DNA of 64,000 nt from JABAAI01 sp965242745 (GCA_965242745.1 CBDETG010000034.1:35848-99847), one strand, 5' to 3'; positions 35,262 to 44,209 are shown, numbered from the stretch's first letter. Numbers and translations are program-made. The notes: a model not told the origin generated them from the letters alone.

Positions 35262-37283
35262 CTATAGTATGTCTACCGGGTCACAGTCTATTTCCAGATA
35301 ATCGTTTTTGGGCAGAGAGAATGCGCCCGCTTCTTTCATGTCTGCAAGCAATGCTCTGATTCTAGGGAGCTGTGTACTTTTGATCAGAATATGTTCACGG
35401 AACTTGTTATGCGTTTTTTCAATAGGGGCAGGCGCCGGGCCTAAGAGTACTGTGCGCCCCCCCATTGGCTCTATCTTGTTTTCTAAGTCTACAGCCAGAT
35501 TACGCATAAAGCTGCGTATGCGCTCCTGCTTTGGGCCTCGGCATAGCAGGCGTATGATGCGGCTGAAGGGCGGGTAAAATGCGGCTTTGCGTACTGGGAG
35601 CTCTGCTTGGTAGAAGCCCGCATAGTCATGGCAGGCAGCTGCTTGTATGATAGGATGTTCTGGGTTCATACATTCAAAAAAGACCCGCCCGCCTACCTTG
35701 CTTCGCCCCGCCCGCCCGGCTGCCTGAGTCAGCAATGCAAAAGTTTTCTCTGTGGAACGAAAATCAGGCAGGTACAGGCTTTTCTCGGCCTGCAGCACGC
35801 CCACAAGGCTTACTTGAGGAGCATCCAAACCACGGGCGATCATCTGTGTGCCTACCAATATATCAATCTCCTGAGCAAGAAAACGCAGGAGCGTATCTTC
35901 CAAAACAGAGCGTCTGCTGATGGCGTCGCTGTCCAGGCGTTCTATTCTTGCTTTGGGAAAGTAATGGATCAAAAAATCTTCTAGTTTCTGTATGCCTGTT
36001 CCCAGCAAATCAGTAGGGCCTCCATCTGATCCTAGTCCGGTATAATCCCTTTGGTAAGAGCAATAATGGCAGATCAACTTCCCATTACGATGCAGATTCA
36101 AACTGACTGCGCAGGCAGGGCAGGTCTCTACCTCTTTGCTGTTTTGGCAGTAGACTTGCGGAAAGTAGCCGCGCCTGTTTAGAAGTAAGATACTCTGCTC
36201 TTTCCTGCGCAGATTTGCTCCGAGCTCTTCTAGCAGCATAGGAGAAATAACCGCTCCTTTATCACGGAGCTCCAGCACTTCTACTTGAGGCAGTTCCTGG
36301 CCCTGCGCCCGCTTGCTAAGAATATGATAGGATGAGCTTTGTTCCAAAGCAGCTTTGGAGATGCGCGTGTGATAAACGCTTTCTACACGCGGGGTAGCTG
36401 AGCCCAAGAGAAGCAAGGCTCCGTGCGAGCTGGCTCTTTGCTGCGCTACCTGCCTGGCGTCATAACGAGGGCTGCTGTGTTCCTTGAAAGAGCTGTCATG
36501 CTCTTCATCCAAGATGATGACTCCGAGATGCTGCAGGGGCGCAAAGACAGCAGAGCGGGTGCCCACGGCAATTCTCTTTTCTCCGCGTAAAACCTGTAAA
36601 TAGTTTTCAAAGCGCTGCTTTGGCCTAAGGCCTGAGTGCAGGAGAGCCAGTTGTGAGGAAAAGACCCGCTTCAATCTTTCTATGAGCTGTACGGTAAGGC
36701 TGATCTCAGGGACTAAAAACAAAGCGCTTTTCCCCTTCATAAGCGCATCGCGCAGCAGGTGGATGTAAATCTCTGTTTTGCCGGATCCGGTTATGCCATG
36801 GAGCAGCTGGCAGTATCTGCTCCCTTGTTTTCTAAAAGCTGCCCGTATATCATGATAGGCATTCTCCTGCTCTGTTGTGAGCAGGTAAGGCTCCATAGCA
36901 GAGCAAGACGGGGGCGCTTTTCTAGGCGCAAAGGACGTGACTTTAGGGAACATTTTGAACAAAGCTTCCCCTGGGTTTGCAAGATAGCGCTCTGCCAGCC
37001 AATGGGCAAGGGCGATCTGCTCTTGATTGACCAGCGCTTCTGGGTCTATAGACTGAATTATGCTTTTGATTTTAAGGCCATGCTTTTGGTCCCCGCGCTG
37101 ATGACTCAGGTCCGGAGGATGAGTGGTAAATTCTTCTATAATGGCAGTTTCTGTACGGCTTTGGAAAGGGACATGCACGCGCATTCCTTTTTCTAAAGAG
37201 TCTTTATATTCTTCAGGAACCTTGTAGGTATAGCTCTCCGCAAGAGCTAAGGGCAGCAGCGCCTTTGCATAGAGATCAAACAT
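35262..37283 (-). CDS. priA: Primosomal protein N' (PriA helicase)
   Basis: 673 residues. DNA-binding N-terminus, then Walker A GITGSGKTEIYIHLL, Walker B ILDEEHDSSFKEH, RYDARQVAQQRA, LLLGSATP, and later ILVGTQMIARGLDAPQVSLV and TQAAGRAGRSKVGGRVF. It restarts stalled replication forks by loading DnaB. The zinc-binding insert is reduced: ETCPAC, ICHYC and one upstream Cys are present, but the usual terminal CPxC is replaced by a stretch reading RDYTGLGSDGG. The enzyme may bind one zinc only. Confidence 0.93.
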   Translation of the reverse strand: MFDLYAKALLPLALAESYTYKVPEEYKDSLEKGMRVHVPFQSRTETAIIEEFTTHPPDLSHQRGDQKHGLKIKSIIQSIDPEALVNQEQIALAHWLAERYLANPGEALFKMFPKVTSFAPRKAPPSCSAMEPYLLTTEQENAYHDIRAAFRKQGSRYCQLLHGITGSGKTEIYIHLLRDALMKGKSALFLVPEISLTVQLIERLKRVFSSQLALLHSGLRPKQRFENYLQVLRGEKRIAVGTRSAVFAPLQHLGVIILDEEHDSSFKEHSSPRYDARQVAQQRASSHGALLLLGSATPRVESVYHTRISKAALEQSSSYHILSKRAQGQELPQVEVLELRDKGAVISPMLLEELGANLRRKEQSILLLNRRGYFPQVYCQNSKEVETCPACAVSLNLHRNGKLICHYCSYQRDYTGLGSDGGPTDLLGTGIQKLEDFLIHYFPKARIERLDSDAISRRSVLEDTLLRFLAQEIDILVGTQMIARGLDAPQVSLVGVLQAEKSLYLPDFRSTEKTFALLTQAAGRAGRSKVGGRVFFECMNPEHPIIQAAACHDYAGFYQAELPVRKAAFYPPFSRIIRLLCRGPKQERIRSFMRNLAVDLENKIEPMGGRTVLLGPAPAPIEKTHNKFREHILIKSTQLPRIRALLADMKEAGAFSLPKNDYLEIDCDPVDIL

Positions 37284-37732
37284 ATAAGGAAGCTATAGGC
37301 ATAGCTTAAGATACAGCCTTCATAGCAGGGCACAGGAGAGCTGCGCGCTTTGCCATAATCTCCAAGCCGATTTGCAAATGCAAGATACTCTTGCACGTCC
37401 TAGTCAGCAGTACAGCATGGGGAGAAGCTGGGAAACTATATACTTGAGCGCAGCAAGTTATGCTGCCTGCCTGCGCTTTTTCCCTGGTGATGGAAATATA
37501 AAACTAAAAAATGATTAGCCTGTCAATGTTATAGCAAGTATAGGCATAGTAAACAATGTAATGTACTTGACGTGCAATGCTTTCCCCTTATTAGTGCCTT
37601 AGTCTGGGAAATGCTTCTGTATTTGTTTTTTTATCTTTTTTCTTTGCTTGCCTCGATCCAAGGCCAGTAAGCAAAGCGCTGTGCTAGTCATGTCTTTTAT
37701 ATCGCAGTATGCGCTAAGCATGGAGCAGACAA
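37284..37732. other. Intergenic region holding a solitary cassette-end repeat
   Basis: No gene is seen in these 449 bp. At 37430-37459 lies GGGAAACTATATAC followed by TTGAGCGCAGCAAGT, nearly the same as the left end of the island at 49210. No matching right end is apparent nearby, so it may be a remnant or solo end. Confidence 0.55.
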
Positions 37733-37805
37733 GCCCTCTTAGCTCAGTTGGTAGAGCGCATCCATGGTAAGGATGAGGCCACCAGTTCAAACCTGGTAGA
37801 GGGCT
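37733..37805 (+). tRNA. tRNA-Thr (GGT)
   Basis: Full cloverleaf: acceptor arms GCCCTCT / AGAGGGC, D-loop AGCTCAGTTGGTAGAGC, anticodon stem CATCC / GGATG around the loop ATGGTAA (anticodon GGT), and T-arm with GTTCAAA. CCA is not encoded. The discriminator base is T. Confidence 0.95.
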
Positions 37806-38071
37806 CACATTTGTTTGCATAACAGCAAGATAAAAACTGCCGCTTAACTTTCGTCAAGTTTTGCAAAGCTGCTGCCAAAGTCTCCGCTGCGTATTCTGCA
37901 TAAAGCCTGCGCTGCAATACTAAGGCGGCTTGTATACTCAAGCTTTATGCGGACCATAGAGGCGCTGGTATACGATAAAAAACTTGTAAAAAATACTTGT
38001 ACTCCCCAGTGAAGTTTTAGATAGTAAGCTATATTTTAGTAAAAGCGCTTTCTGCGTGAAGCTTGACTTGT

Positions 38072-38758
38072 ATGATTCCTAAACGCAAAATATTCTTCTT
38101 TGCATTGCTGTGCTGTCTTGCCCCCCATTTCTTGGAGGCGCAGGACGGCCCAAAGGCGCAGGCAAAAGCAGAGAAAAATTCTCAAAGCTCTCAAGACAGC
38201 AGAGTAAAAAAAAGAGACTCCACTACTAGAAGTTTTTCCAATTTGCAGTCTCCTTCCGCCGGGGAGAAAGACAAAAAGGCCCTCCGCAGGCCTCCTCTGC
38301 TTAGCTTCAAAAGCCATGTTGAAATAGGGCTCGGAGATGGAAGAAAAGTGCAGGGACAAATCATAATCAAGGCGCCGAAAACATGGCAGGTAGAACATGA
38401 GAAAGATGGCATCCTCTACCAAAAGACAATAGGGATGGGGGACTTATCTCAAATTGTATTACACGCTTGGAAGAGTAATTTTATGAAGCGTAAAAAAACA
38501 GGCGAGGTATACCGCTTCGAGGTCTCACGCTACAAAATGTATTTGAAGGATTCGCAGGTTTTAGTCTGTAAAAAAGCTCTGCCAGACTTTTTACAAGACT
38601 TCGTTTTAGTAAATGTTCATGGCAGGATCAATCTCTACAGCTACTGGATTGACCTTTACAACAAAGAAGGATATTGGCACACAGGCATGCAAGGGCCTGT
38701 CCTGGAAGAAAGAGTTTTCTCTCATAAAGACGTAATCAAAAGCATCCGTTTCATGTAG
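38072..38758 (+). CDS. Hypothetical secreted protein
   Basis: 228 residues from the ATG at 38072. Signal peptide IFFFALLCCLAPHFLEAQ, then a Lys/Ser-rich linker (about residues 25-70), then a compact domain beginning LSFKSHVEIGLGDGRKVQGQ with several aromatic strands (YRFEVSRYKMYLKDSQVLVC, INLYSYWIDLYNKEGYWHTG). No family is recognised. Likely periplasmic. Confidence 0.65.
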   Translation: MIPKRKIFFFALLCCLAPHFLEAQDGPKAQAKAEKNSQSSQDSRVKKRDSTTRSFSNLQSPSAGEKDKKALRRPPLLSFKSHVEIGLGDGRKVQGQIIIKAPKTWQVEHEKDGILYQKTIGMGDLSQIVLHAWKSNFMKRKKTGEVYRFEVSRYKMYLKDSQVLVCKKALPDFLQDFVLVNVHGRINLYSYWIDLYNKEGYWHTGMQGPVLEERVFSHKDVIKSIRFM

Positions 38759-38945
38759 GAAAGGCAGCCTCTACTTCGCGCACGCTTCTTAGAGATCATC
38801 AAGCGCCCAAGGCCTGAGTATAAAACGCAAAGCGCAGGGAGGCAGGCCCGGTTACAGAGCGCTTTTTTTACGCTTCCTTGCTTTAGAAGGCCCTATATAC
38901 AAGAACCCACTAAAAAGATTTAGCTTAGCCTTTGTCGAAGCAAAG

Positions 38946-38972
38946 GCATTTTTAGGGAGACCCTAAAAATGC
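38946..38972. repeat. Perfect 12-bp hairpin inside the copy-1 cassette
   Basis: GCATTTTTAGGG (38946-38957), a 3-nt loop AGA, then its exact complement (38961-38972). Two further weaker hairpins based on CAGATTGC/GCAATCTG and CAGAT/ATCTG follow at about 39002-39072. They lie downstream of the cassette gene and may end its transcript. Confidence 0.6.
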
Positions 38973-39074
38973 TGAGGCAAGCTTTATGCTTGCCGAAGTG
39001 CAGATTGCATCGAGCAATCTGCCTGAGCCCATCTTTACGGCTAGCGAAGTGCAGATCACATCAAGTAATCTGCC

Positions 39075-40380
39075 TCAAAGCAAATAAGACTTATCAAAAT
39101 CCCGCATAGCTTTTTTGATGGTCTCTAAGTCCGCCTTCACCCATTCATGTCTGCTTTGCAATTCCGTATGTATGTGCTTTTCCATATCTCTAAAATTATG
39201 CGTTAGTACTTTGTATTCCAGTTTGTAGCCCCTGTTTGGATCGCTGGTCTGGTAGCTCGCTTGCTGAGCCTGCCTTTTTGTATGTCATGAGCTATGCCTA
39301 CTTTGTATTCGTTCTTGTAGGCTTTTTGTTAGAAATCACATAGACGTATTTTTGCTCTATGTCTGTCTGCCTAAGGTCTGTTCTTTTAGGAGGTGTTGTG
39401 GAAAAGCGCAGGGCTTTCTTGTAGTCAAAAAGATCTTCTGGGTTTGCAACTTCTTTCTCTAGTCTCGTTTGCACAAGCTCATGGGCCTTTATAGAAATGT
39501 CTATGCCTACCCACTTGCGTCCCAGCTTTTCAGCTGCTATGCACGTGGTAGCGCAGCCGCAAAAAGGGTCCAGCACAAGGTCGCCTTTCTTGCTGCTGGC
39601 TTGGATGATGCGCTCTAGTAAAGCGAGCGGCTTTTGCGTAGGGTAGCCCGTGCGTTCTTTATTTGTAGCCCCCCAAGAGATATCATTAAACACATCATGT
39701 TGAGGCACGCCTTTATTTTGTTTTTTGCGTTTCATATAATTACCGTGCTCATCTTTTGATCTTACTAACTTATTATCTTTATTGCGAACTCTTAGAGTCT
39801 CTTCGATCCATTTTTCATCCGCGTATTTTTGAAACTGTATTCTATAAAAGTATGTATTATTTTTTGAGTAAAATAATACAACATCGTGATTTTTTTGGAA
39901 ATGCTTGCTTACATTACTCCATTTTTTGTAATGCCAAACTATCTCATTCCTAAAATTCTTTTCCCCAAAGACGCAGTCCAAAAGTATTTTGAGATAATGC
40001 GACATTGTGGGATCGCAGTGCAAATACAAGCTGCCAGTGTCTTTGAGTATCCGGTGGCATTCTATAAGCCGTATAGCCATGTAGACAAGATAACAGAAGT
40101 TGTATTTGTTGCCATAATCTCTGATGCCCATAAGGAAGCTGTAAAGCTCGTCTCTATCTTCTTTGATAGTCTTTAGCCATTCTTTTTTTAGATCTGCTTC
40201 TCTGAAATAATCCTTGAAGCTTGCGCCCTCCGCATGGCTTCCTATGGGCGCTGTAAAGACTTTCTTTTTATTGAAGGGCGGGTCTAAGTATATCAGGTCT
40301 ACGCATTTGGAGTTTATGCCTTGCAATACGTCTATGTTGTCACGGCAATAAATGGACCTGTTCTGTAAGTTGCTTTTCAT
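39075..40380 (-). pseudogene. Adenine/N4-type methyltransferase with frameshifted GIY-YIG-like C-terminus
   Basis: From the ATG at 40380 the methyltransferase part is intact: YCRDNIDVLQ, IYLDPPFNKKKVF (motif IV), SLYLHCDPTMSHYLKI, ERTGYPTQKPLALLERII and the SAM motif DPFCGCATTCIAAEKLGRKW. The frame stops at 39298. Two frameshifts later the same strand continues with EYKVGIAHDIQK and then GYKLEYKVLTHNFRDMEKHI, ending FDKSYLL at 39075. This matches the C-terminal T5orf172/GIY-YIG-like domain of the intact paralogue at 57560. The methylase itself may still work; the fused nuclease-like part cannot be made as one chain without frame repair. The recognition segment (about residues 155-235) differs from the paralogue. 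Confidence 0.85.
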
Positions 40381-40468
40381 TTGCCTGCATAAAACGAGGG
40401 CCGCCGAGTCTGGCCTGCGCCCGCATGTCTTATTATTACTAGGTCTAAGCGCCTGCAAGCTTTTCTAT

Positions 40469-41347
40469 TTATTTTAGTGGGCTCTTGTATATAGTTCCCG
40501 CTTTAGAAGGCGCTTCTTTTTTATTCATTTTCAAGGACCTTGTAAAAGCAAGACCGTAAAAGAGCAGGCTTAGAAAGATATTGTAAATATGCCAAGGATG
40601 CCTAAGGCTATGCCAAAGCCAATGCAGGCCCCGATTTTGGACCCAATTAGGATATTTTTTACGCATACCAGCGAGAATTTCAAAAGTATCATCGATTCCT
40701 ATCACCACAGATGAGGGAAAATACTGGATATTTTCCTTGAGCCATAACTCCTGCTCAGGGAAATTATAGGCTAAGAAAATAATATTAGGAGAAGACTTAC
40801 GCAGAGATTCTTTTACTAAGGCTTCTCTTTTTTTACCAAAATAACCTTCTTGACGTCCAATGATACGGACGCCGGGGAAGCTGCGCTGGAAATTAAAAAA
40901 GACTCGTTCCAGATATTCCTTTTTTGATCCAAGAAAATAAACGCTCAAATCCTTATGAAGGGCCAAGCGCATTATATCCATAGTTAATGCGATTTTCGAA
41001 ATACGTTCCTTCAAAGGCCTTCCCATAATACGCGCAGCCCATAGCAAACCACTGCCCTCCGCCAAATTCAGCTGTGACTTTGCGGCTATGGGGCGAAGAC
41101 GTGAGCTGAGTCTTGTTTTTAACAATTTTAGGGGATCCATGAAAAATACATGGAAGGCGCCTTTTTGCTGCTCTATTGCTTCAAGTATACATGCTGTAGC
41201 TTCATCTCTTGTAACATTATGTAAAGGGACGCCAAAAATCAGGACCCGCTTTATACTCTTCGTATTGATGCTCTTGTATATCAGAACATCATCTCTGTCA
41301 TCTTTTATAGACGCGGCACTGTAGCTTTTCTTTTCTAGGTCTTGCAT
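40469..41347 (-). CDS. WecG/TagA-family glycosyltransferase
   Basis: 292 residues from the ATG at 41347, which has AAGGAG 8 bases upstream. Family blocks: VPLHNVTRDEATACILEAIE, FMDPLKLLK, EGSGLLWAARIMGRPLKERI, VYFLGSKKEYLERV, GVRIIGRQEGYFG, SPNIIFLAYNFPEQELWLKE, VVIGIDDTFEILAG and RGLHWLWHSLRHPW. Relatives add N-acetylmannosamine-type sugars to lipid-linked carriers. The last nine codons (GTIYKSPLK and the stop) come from the inserted cassette; the earlier tail, KARKRKKSAL plus a stop, is still visible beyond the insertion at 38852-38890. Confidence 0.85.
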   Translation of the reverse strand: MQDLEKKSYSAASIKDDRDDVLIYKSINTKSIKRVLIFGVPLHNVTRDEATACILEAIEQQKGAFHVFFMDPLKLLKTRLSSRLRPIAAKSQLNLAEGSGLLWAARIMGRPLKERISKIALTMDIMRLALHKDLSVYFLGSKKEYLERVFFNFQRSFPGVRIIGRQEGYFGKKREALVKESLRKSSPNIIFLAYNFPEQELWLKENIQYFPSSVVIGIDDTFEILAGMRKKYPNWVQNRGLHWLWHSLRHPWHIYNIFLSLLFYGLAFTRSLKMNKKEAPSKAGTIYKSPLK

Positions 41348-41385
41348 CCTTTTGCTCCTTCTTCTATTTCCATCATGCCAAAATA

Positions 41386-42656
41386 TCAGCAATACTTTTT
41401 TAGCGCTTCGGGAATGTCAAAGCTCATATCTTCACGCTGATAATTTTCCATAATAGCGATCATCGTTCTGCCAGCTGCAAGGCCAGAGGCATTCAAAGTA
41501 TGGACGAAGGCGCTTTTACTTCCCTTCTTGCTGCTTTTGAAACGTATATTGCCTCTGCGCGCCTGATAATCATAGCAATTCGACACAGAAGAGATTTCCA
41601 GCCATCTCCTTAGGCCAGGCAGCCAAACTTCCAAGTCATAAGACTTGGAAGCAGTTGCGCCTGTATCGCCTGCCGCCTTGAGTACGACTTGGTAAGGCAG
41701 CTCAAGACGCTTCAAGACCTCTTCTGCATGCCTAAGCATGTTTTCCTGCGTTTCTTCTGATCCCTCTGGCTGCGTAATTTGGACCAATTCTACTTTTTGA
41801 AACTGATGCACGCGTATTAAACCCCGCGTATCCCTCCCAGCAGCGCCCGCCTCTCTCCGAAAGCAGCTGCTGGCTCCTGCCAGGGCTATAGGCAGCTTTT
41901 TTTCTTCTATGATCTCATCACGATAAAGATTTACCAGCGGGACTTCTGCCGTAGGGATGAGACTAAGGCTGTCTTTTTCCAAACTGTAGTATTCCCCGCG
42001 AAATTTTGGGAACTGCCCTGTCGTATACATGGCCTCATCATTGACCAACATAGGCACAAACACTTCTTGGTAGTGGAATTCTCGGGTGTGCAAATCCAGC
42101 ATATAATGCAAAAGCACTCTTTCCAAACGCGCCAAAGCGCCCCAATAGGTATAAAAACGAGCGCCGGCAAGCTTGACTCCACGCTCAAAATTAAGCAGGC
42201 CTTGTTTTTCTCCCAAGTCGTAATGGCTTTGAGCCGGGAAAGGGAAGCTGGGTTTTTCCCCCCACTTGCGGATAATCTGCCTTGCCTCCTCACCGCCCTC
42301 AGGCACTTCGGGGGCTAGCCAGTTTGGCAGAGCAGATAAGATTGAGTGGAGCTTTTGCTGGAGAAGAGCTTTTTTTTTTCCAGCCTTTGTATGTTTTGAT
42401 TGATCGCTTGTACTTTCGCTCTGGAATCTTTGAGCTGTGAATCTTCTTGTCTGGCTTCCTTTGCGGTAAAAAACCTGCCTATTTCTTTACTCAGCTGATT
42501 ACGCTGAGCTTGGGCCTGCTGTATAGAGCTTGTCAAGGCTTTATTTTCTGCAATAAGATTTTGCAGCGCTTTGCAGTCTAGAGCATCCCAGTTACGCTTC
42601 TTTAGCATTGCTTCGAGTCTTTGAGGCTCTTCTAAAATGATTTGTGGATCAAGCAT
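41386..42656 (-). CDS. serS: Seryl-tRNA synthetase, frameshifted in an A10 tract
   Basis: From the ATG at 42656 the N-terminal tRNA-binding coiled coil reads LDPQIILEEPQRLEAMLKKR to NIQRLEKKK, then leaves frame at ten consecutive T on the plus strand (42370-42379). The next frame continues ALLQQKLHSILSALPNWLAP and EVPEGGEEARQIIRKWGEKP, then the class II core: PTAEVPLVNLYRDEII, SSCFRREAGAAGRDTRGLIR and VSNCYDYQARRGNIRF. Eleven or eight A would restore one chain. As no other serS is seen here and the gene is essential, transcriptional slippage on A10 or a sequencing error is likelier than loss. Confidence 0.9.
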
Positions 42657-42859
42657 AAGACTAGGGGGCAATAATCTAGAAAGGACGGAAAATGAAGCGC
42701 ATGGGCTTAAGCCATGTTGCCATGTATCCTAAGGGAGCGCAAAAAACAAGCAAAAAAGAGTAGAAGCTTATAGGCAGCGCTGTTTTTTCTTGACTCTTGG
42801 CTGCCTTGCATGCTAGTATTGCAGTTAAAGCAAAAACAACAGCGCGCTGCAAGGAGCTC

Positions 42860-43095
42860 GGCGCTAGGGCTGTGAGCAAATACTATAAAGAGGGCGCTAA
42901 GGTGGCGATAGAATACTACAAAGACAGTAATGGAAAGAGGAGGAGCTTCTCCTTAGGAAAGCGCTTTCTACGAAAGCAAGGGCAAGATGAAGACAAGAAC
43001 ATTCTGCAGCGGTTACGCCGTCAAAAAATACGCCTCCCCCGCCCTCGCTGTTTCAAAAGGGACGGTAAAACTAAAGCAACGTGCGCGAAAAAAAG
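42860..43095 (+). pseudogene. Possible decayed fragment of a YwqK-like repeat protein
   Basis: One frame gives KYYKEGAKVAIEYYKDSNGK; a neighbouring frame then gives FYESKGKMKTRTFCSG. Both resemble the YYESNGNRKT units of the lipoprotein at 33234, but a frameshift lies between them and no start or signal is present. The open frame 42797-43132 as a whole looks basic and random. The surrounding 42657-43167 gap holds nothing else I can support. Confidence 0.3.
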
Positions 43096-43167
43096 TGCGA
43101 CTGTACAAGCGAAAGCGACCCTTAACTTATAGCCTGCCTTCACAAGGCGGGCCATCTTATTGATTAT

Positions 43168-43611
43168 ATGAGAACATCAGCATCTGCAAAAACTAGGACG
43201 CAAGGTCCCACAGAAAAGGAAGCGCCTGGCTTTTTCTTAGAGTATTTACATAAAGACCTGCTTTCTAAGCTGGACGGCGTAGACCGTAAAATAGACAACT
43301 TAGATGGCAAAGTAGACAAGAAAATAGATAACTTAGATAGCAAAGCAGACAAGAAAATAGATAACTTAGCAGGCAGAGTAGAAAGCAGGATAGAGAAGCA
43401 GACAAGGCTTATGCTCTGGATTATGGGAGCTGGCTTTACGGGCTTGCTTGGTCTCATGACTTACTTACACAGCGACACAAAGCAAGATATACAGAGACTA
43501 GACTCCCGTATAGACAAGCTGGAGTCTGGCATAAGCGAAAATAGAAAACTGCTTATCCAGCTTATACAAACACAAGCCAAGACAGGTGAAGGCAACACAA
43601 GCCGGAGGTAG
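43168..43611 (+). CDS. Bdr-like small membrane protein, tandem copy 1
   Basis: 147 residues. Head TEKEAPGFFLEYLHKDLLSK, a KID-type coiled coil (VDRKIDNLDGKVDKKIDNLD and so on), a membrane helix (LWIMGAGFTGLLGLMTYL), then HSDTKQDIQRLDSRIDKLES and a tail ending LLIQLIQTQAKTGEGNTSRR. It shares head and tail blocks with the genes at 30819, 31600 and 32539. The steps of three (K-I-D, K-V-D) are those of Borrelia Bdr proteins, where they act as phosphorylatable repeats; here that is only an analogy. Confidence 0.72.
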   Translation: MRTSASAKTRTQGPTEKEAPGFFLEYLHKDLLSKLDGVDRKIDNLDGKVDKKIDNLDSKADKKIDNLAGRVESRIEKQTRLMLWIMGAGFTGLLGLMTYLHSDTKQDIQRLDSRIDKLESGISENRKLLIQLIQTQAKTGEGNTSRR

Positions 43612-43669
43612 CTTGCTTATAGCCTGCCTTCACAAGGCTTGGGCAGGCAGACGCCGTCTTATTGATTAT

Positions 43670-44104
43670 ATGAGAACATCAGCATCTGCAAAAACTAGGA
43701 CGCAAGGTCCCACAGAAAAGGAAGCGCCTGGCTTTTTCTTAGAGTATTTACATAAAGACCTGCTTTCTAAGCTGGACGGCGTAGACCGTAAAATAGACAA
43801 CTTAGATGGCAAAGTAGACAAGAAAATAGATAACTTAGATAGCAAAGCAGACAAGAAAATAGATAACTTAGCAGGCAGAGTAGAAAGCAGGATAGAGAAG
43901 CAGACAAGGCTTATGCTCTGGATTATGGGAGCTGGCTTTACGGGCTTGCTTGGTCTCATGACTTACTTACACAGCGACACAAAGCAAGATATACAGAGAC
44001 TAGACTCCCGTATAGACAAGCTGGAGTCTGGCATAAGCGAAAATAGAAAGCTGCTTATGCAGCTCTTGCAAAAACAAAGACCTCTGCCTGCGCAAGACAG
44101 GTAG
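43670..44104 (+). CDS. Bdr-like small membrane protein, tandem copy 2
   Basis: 144 residues from the ATG at 43670. Identical to the gene at 43168 over nearly all its length, with only the end different (LLMQLLQKQRPLPAQDR). The duplication must be recent. A solitary cassette-end repeat lies 58 bp after the stop codon. Confidence 0.72.
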   Translation: MRTSASAKTRTQGPTEKEAPGFFLEYLHKDLLSKLDGVDRKIDNLDGKVDKKIDNLDSKADKKIDNLAGRVESRIEKQTRLMLWIMGAGFTGLLGLMTYLHSDTKQDIQRLDSRIDKLESGISENRKLLMQLLQKQRPLPAQDR

Positions 44105-44161
44105 GGATAAGCCGCAGCTAAGAGGCTAGCAAGGCGGGAAATGCGGCTTAGCGCAGGTAAA

Positions 44162-44175
44162 GTATATAGTTCCCC
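44162..44175. repeat. Solitary cassette-end repeat (right-type)
   Basis: GTATATAGTTCCCC in the orientation of the right ends at 40487 and 59003. No left end pairs with it convincingly. It overlaps the T-rich part after the aminotransferase terminator. Confidence 0.5.
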
Positions 44176-44209
44176 AAAAACAGGGGCAGCGTCGTATTAT
44201 TGCTGCCCC
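44176..44209 (-). terminator. Rho-independent terminator of the DegT aminotransferase gene
   Basis: On the minus strand GGGGCAGC (44202-44209) pairs with GCTGCCCC (44183-44190) across an 11-nt loop and is followed by TGTTTTTGG. The stem includes the last codons of the gene. Confidence 0.75.

Larger units (their letters stand above)
38891..40499 (-). mobile_element. Terminal-inverted-repeat cassette carrying methyltransferase-GIY-YIG gene, copy 1
   Basis: Ends carry a 23-bp inverted repeat, 22 of 23 matching: CTATATACAAGAACCCACTA then AAA at 38893-38915, against the complement at 40472-40494. Directly outside, GCTTTAGAAGG occurs at both sides (38880-38890 and 40500-40510), a candidate target duplication. 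Only one gene is inside and there is no transposase. Removing the insertion and one 11-bp copy joins the downstream glycosyltransferase frame to a natural tail and stop. A perfect 12-bp hairpin (38946-38972) sits inside the left part. Confidence 0.75.
43126..44104 (+). repeat. Tandem duplication of a ~500-bp Bdr-like gene unit
   Basis: The unit begins CTTATAGCCTGCCTTCACAA at 43126 and again at 43616. The second leader has a 12-bp longer spacer. The genes inside (43168 and 43670) are nearly identical until their last ~15 codons. Confidence 0.9.

Noticed and set aside
42797..43132. Intact 111-residue basic protein
   Set aside because: The frame changes within a recognisable repeat-like segment, so a decayed fragment explains it better.
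37430..44175. A single large composite element between the two unpaired ends
   Set aside because: It would span tRNA-Thr, serS and surface-glycan genes, and no direct repeat flanks the two ends.
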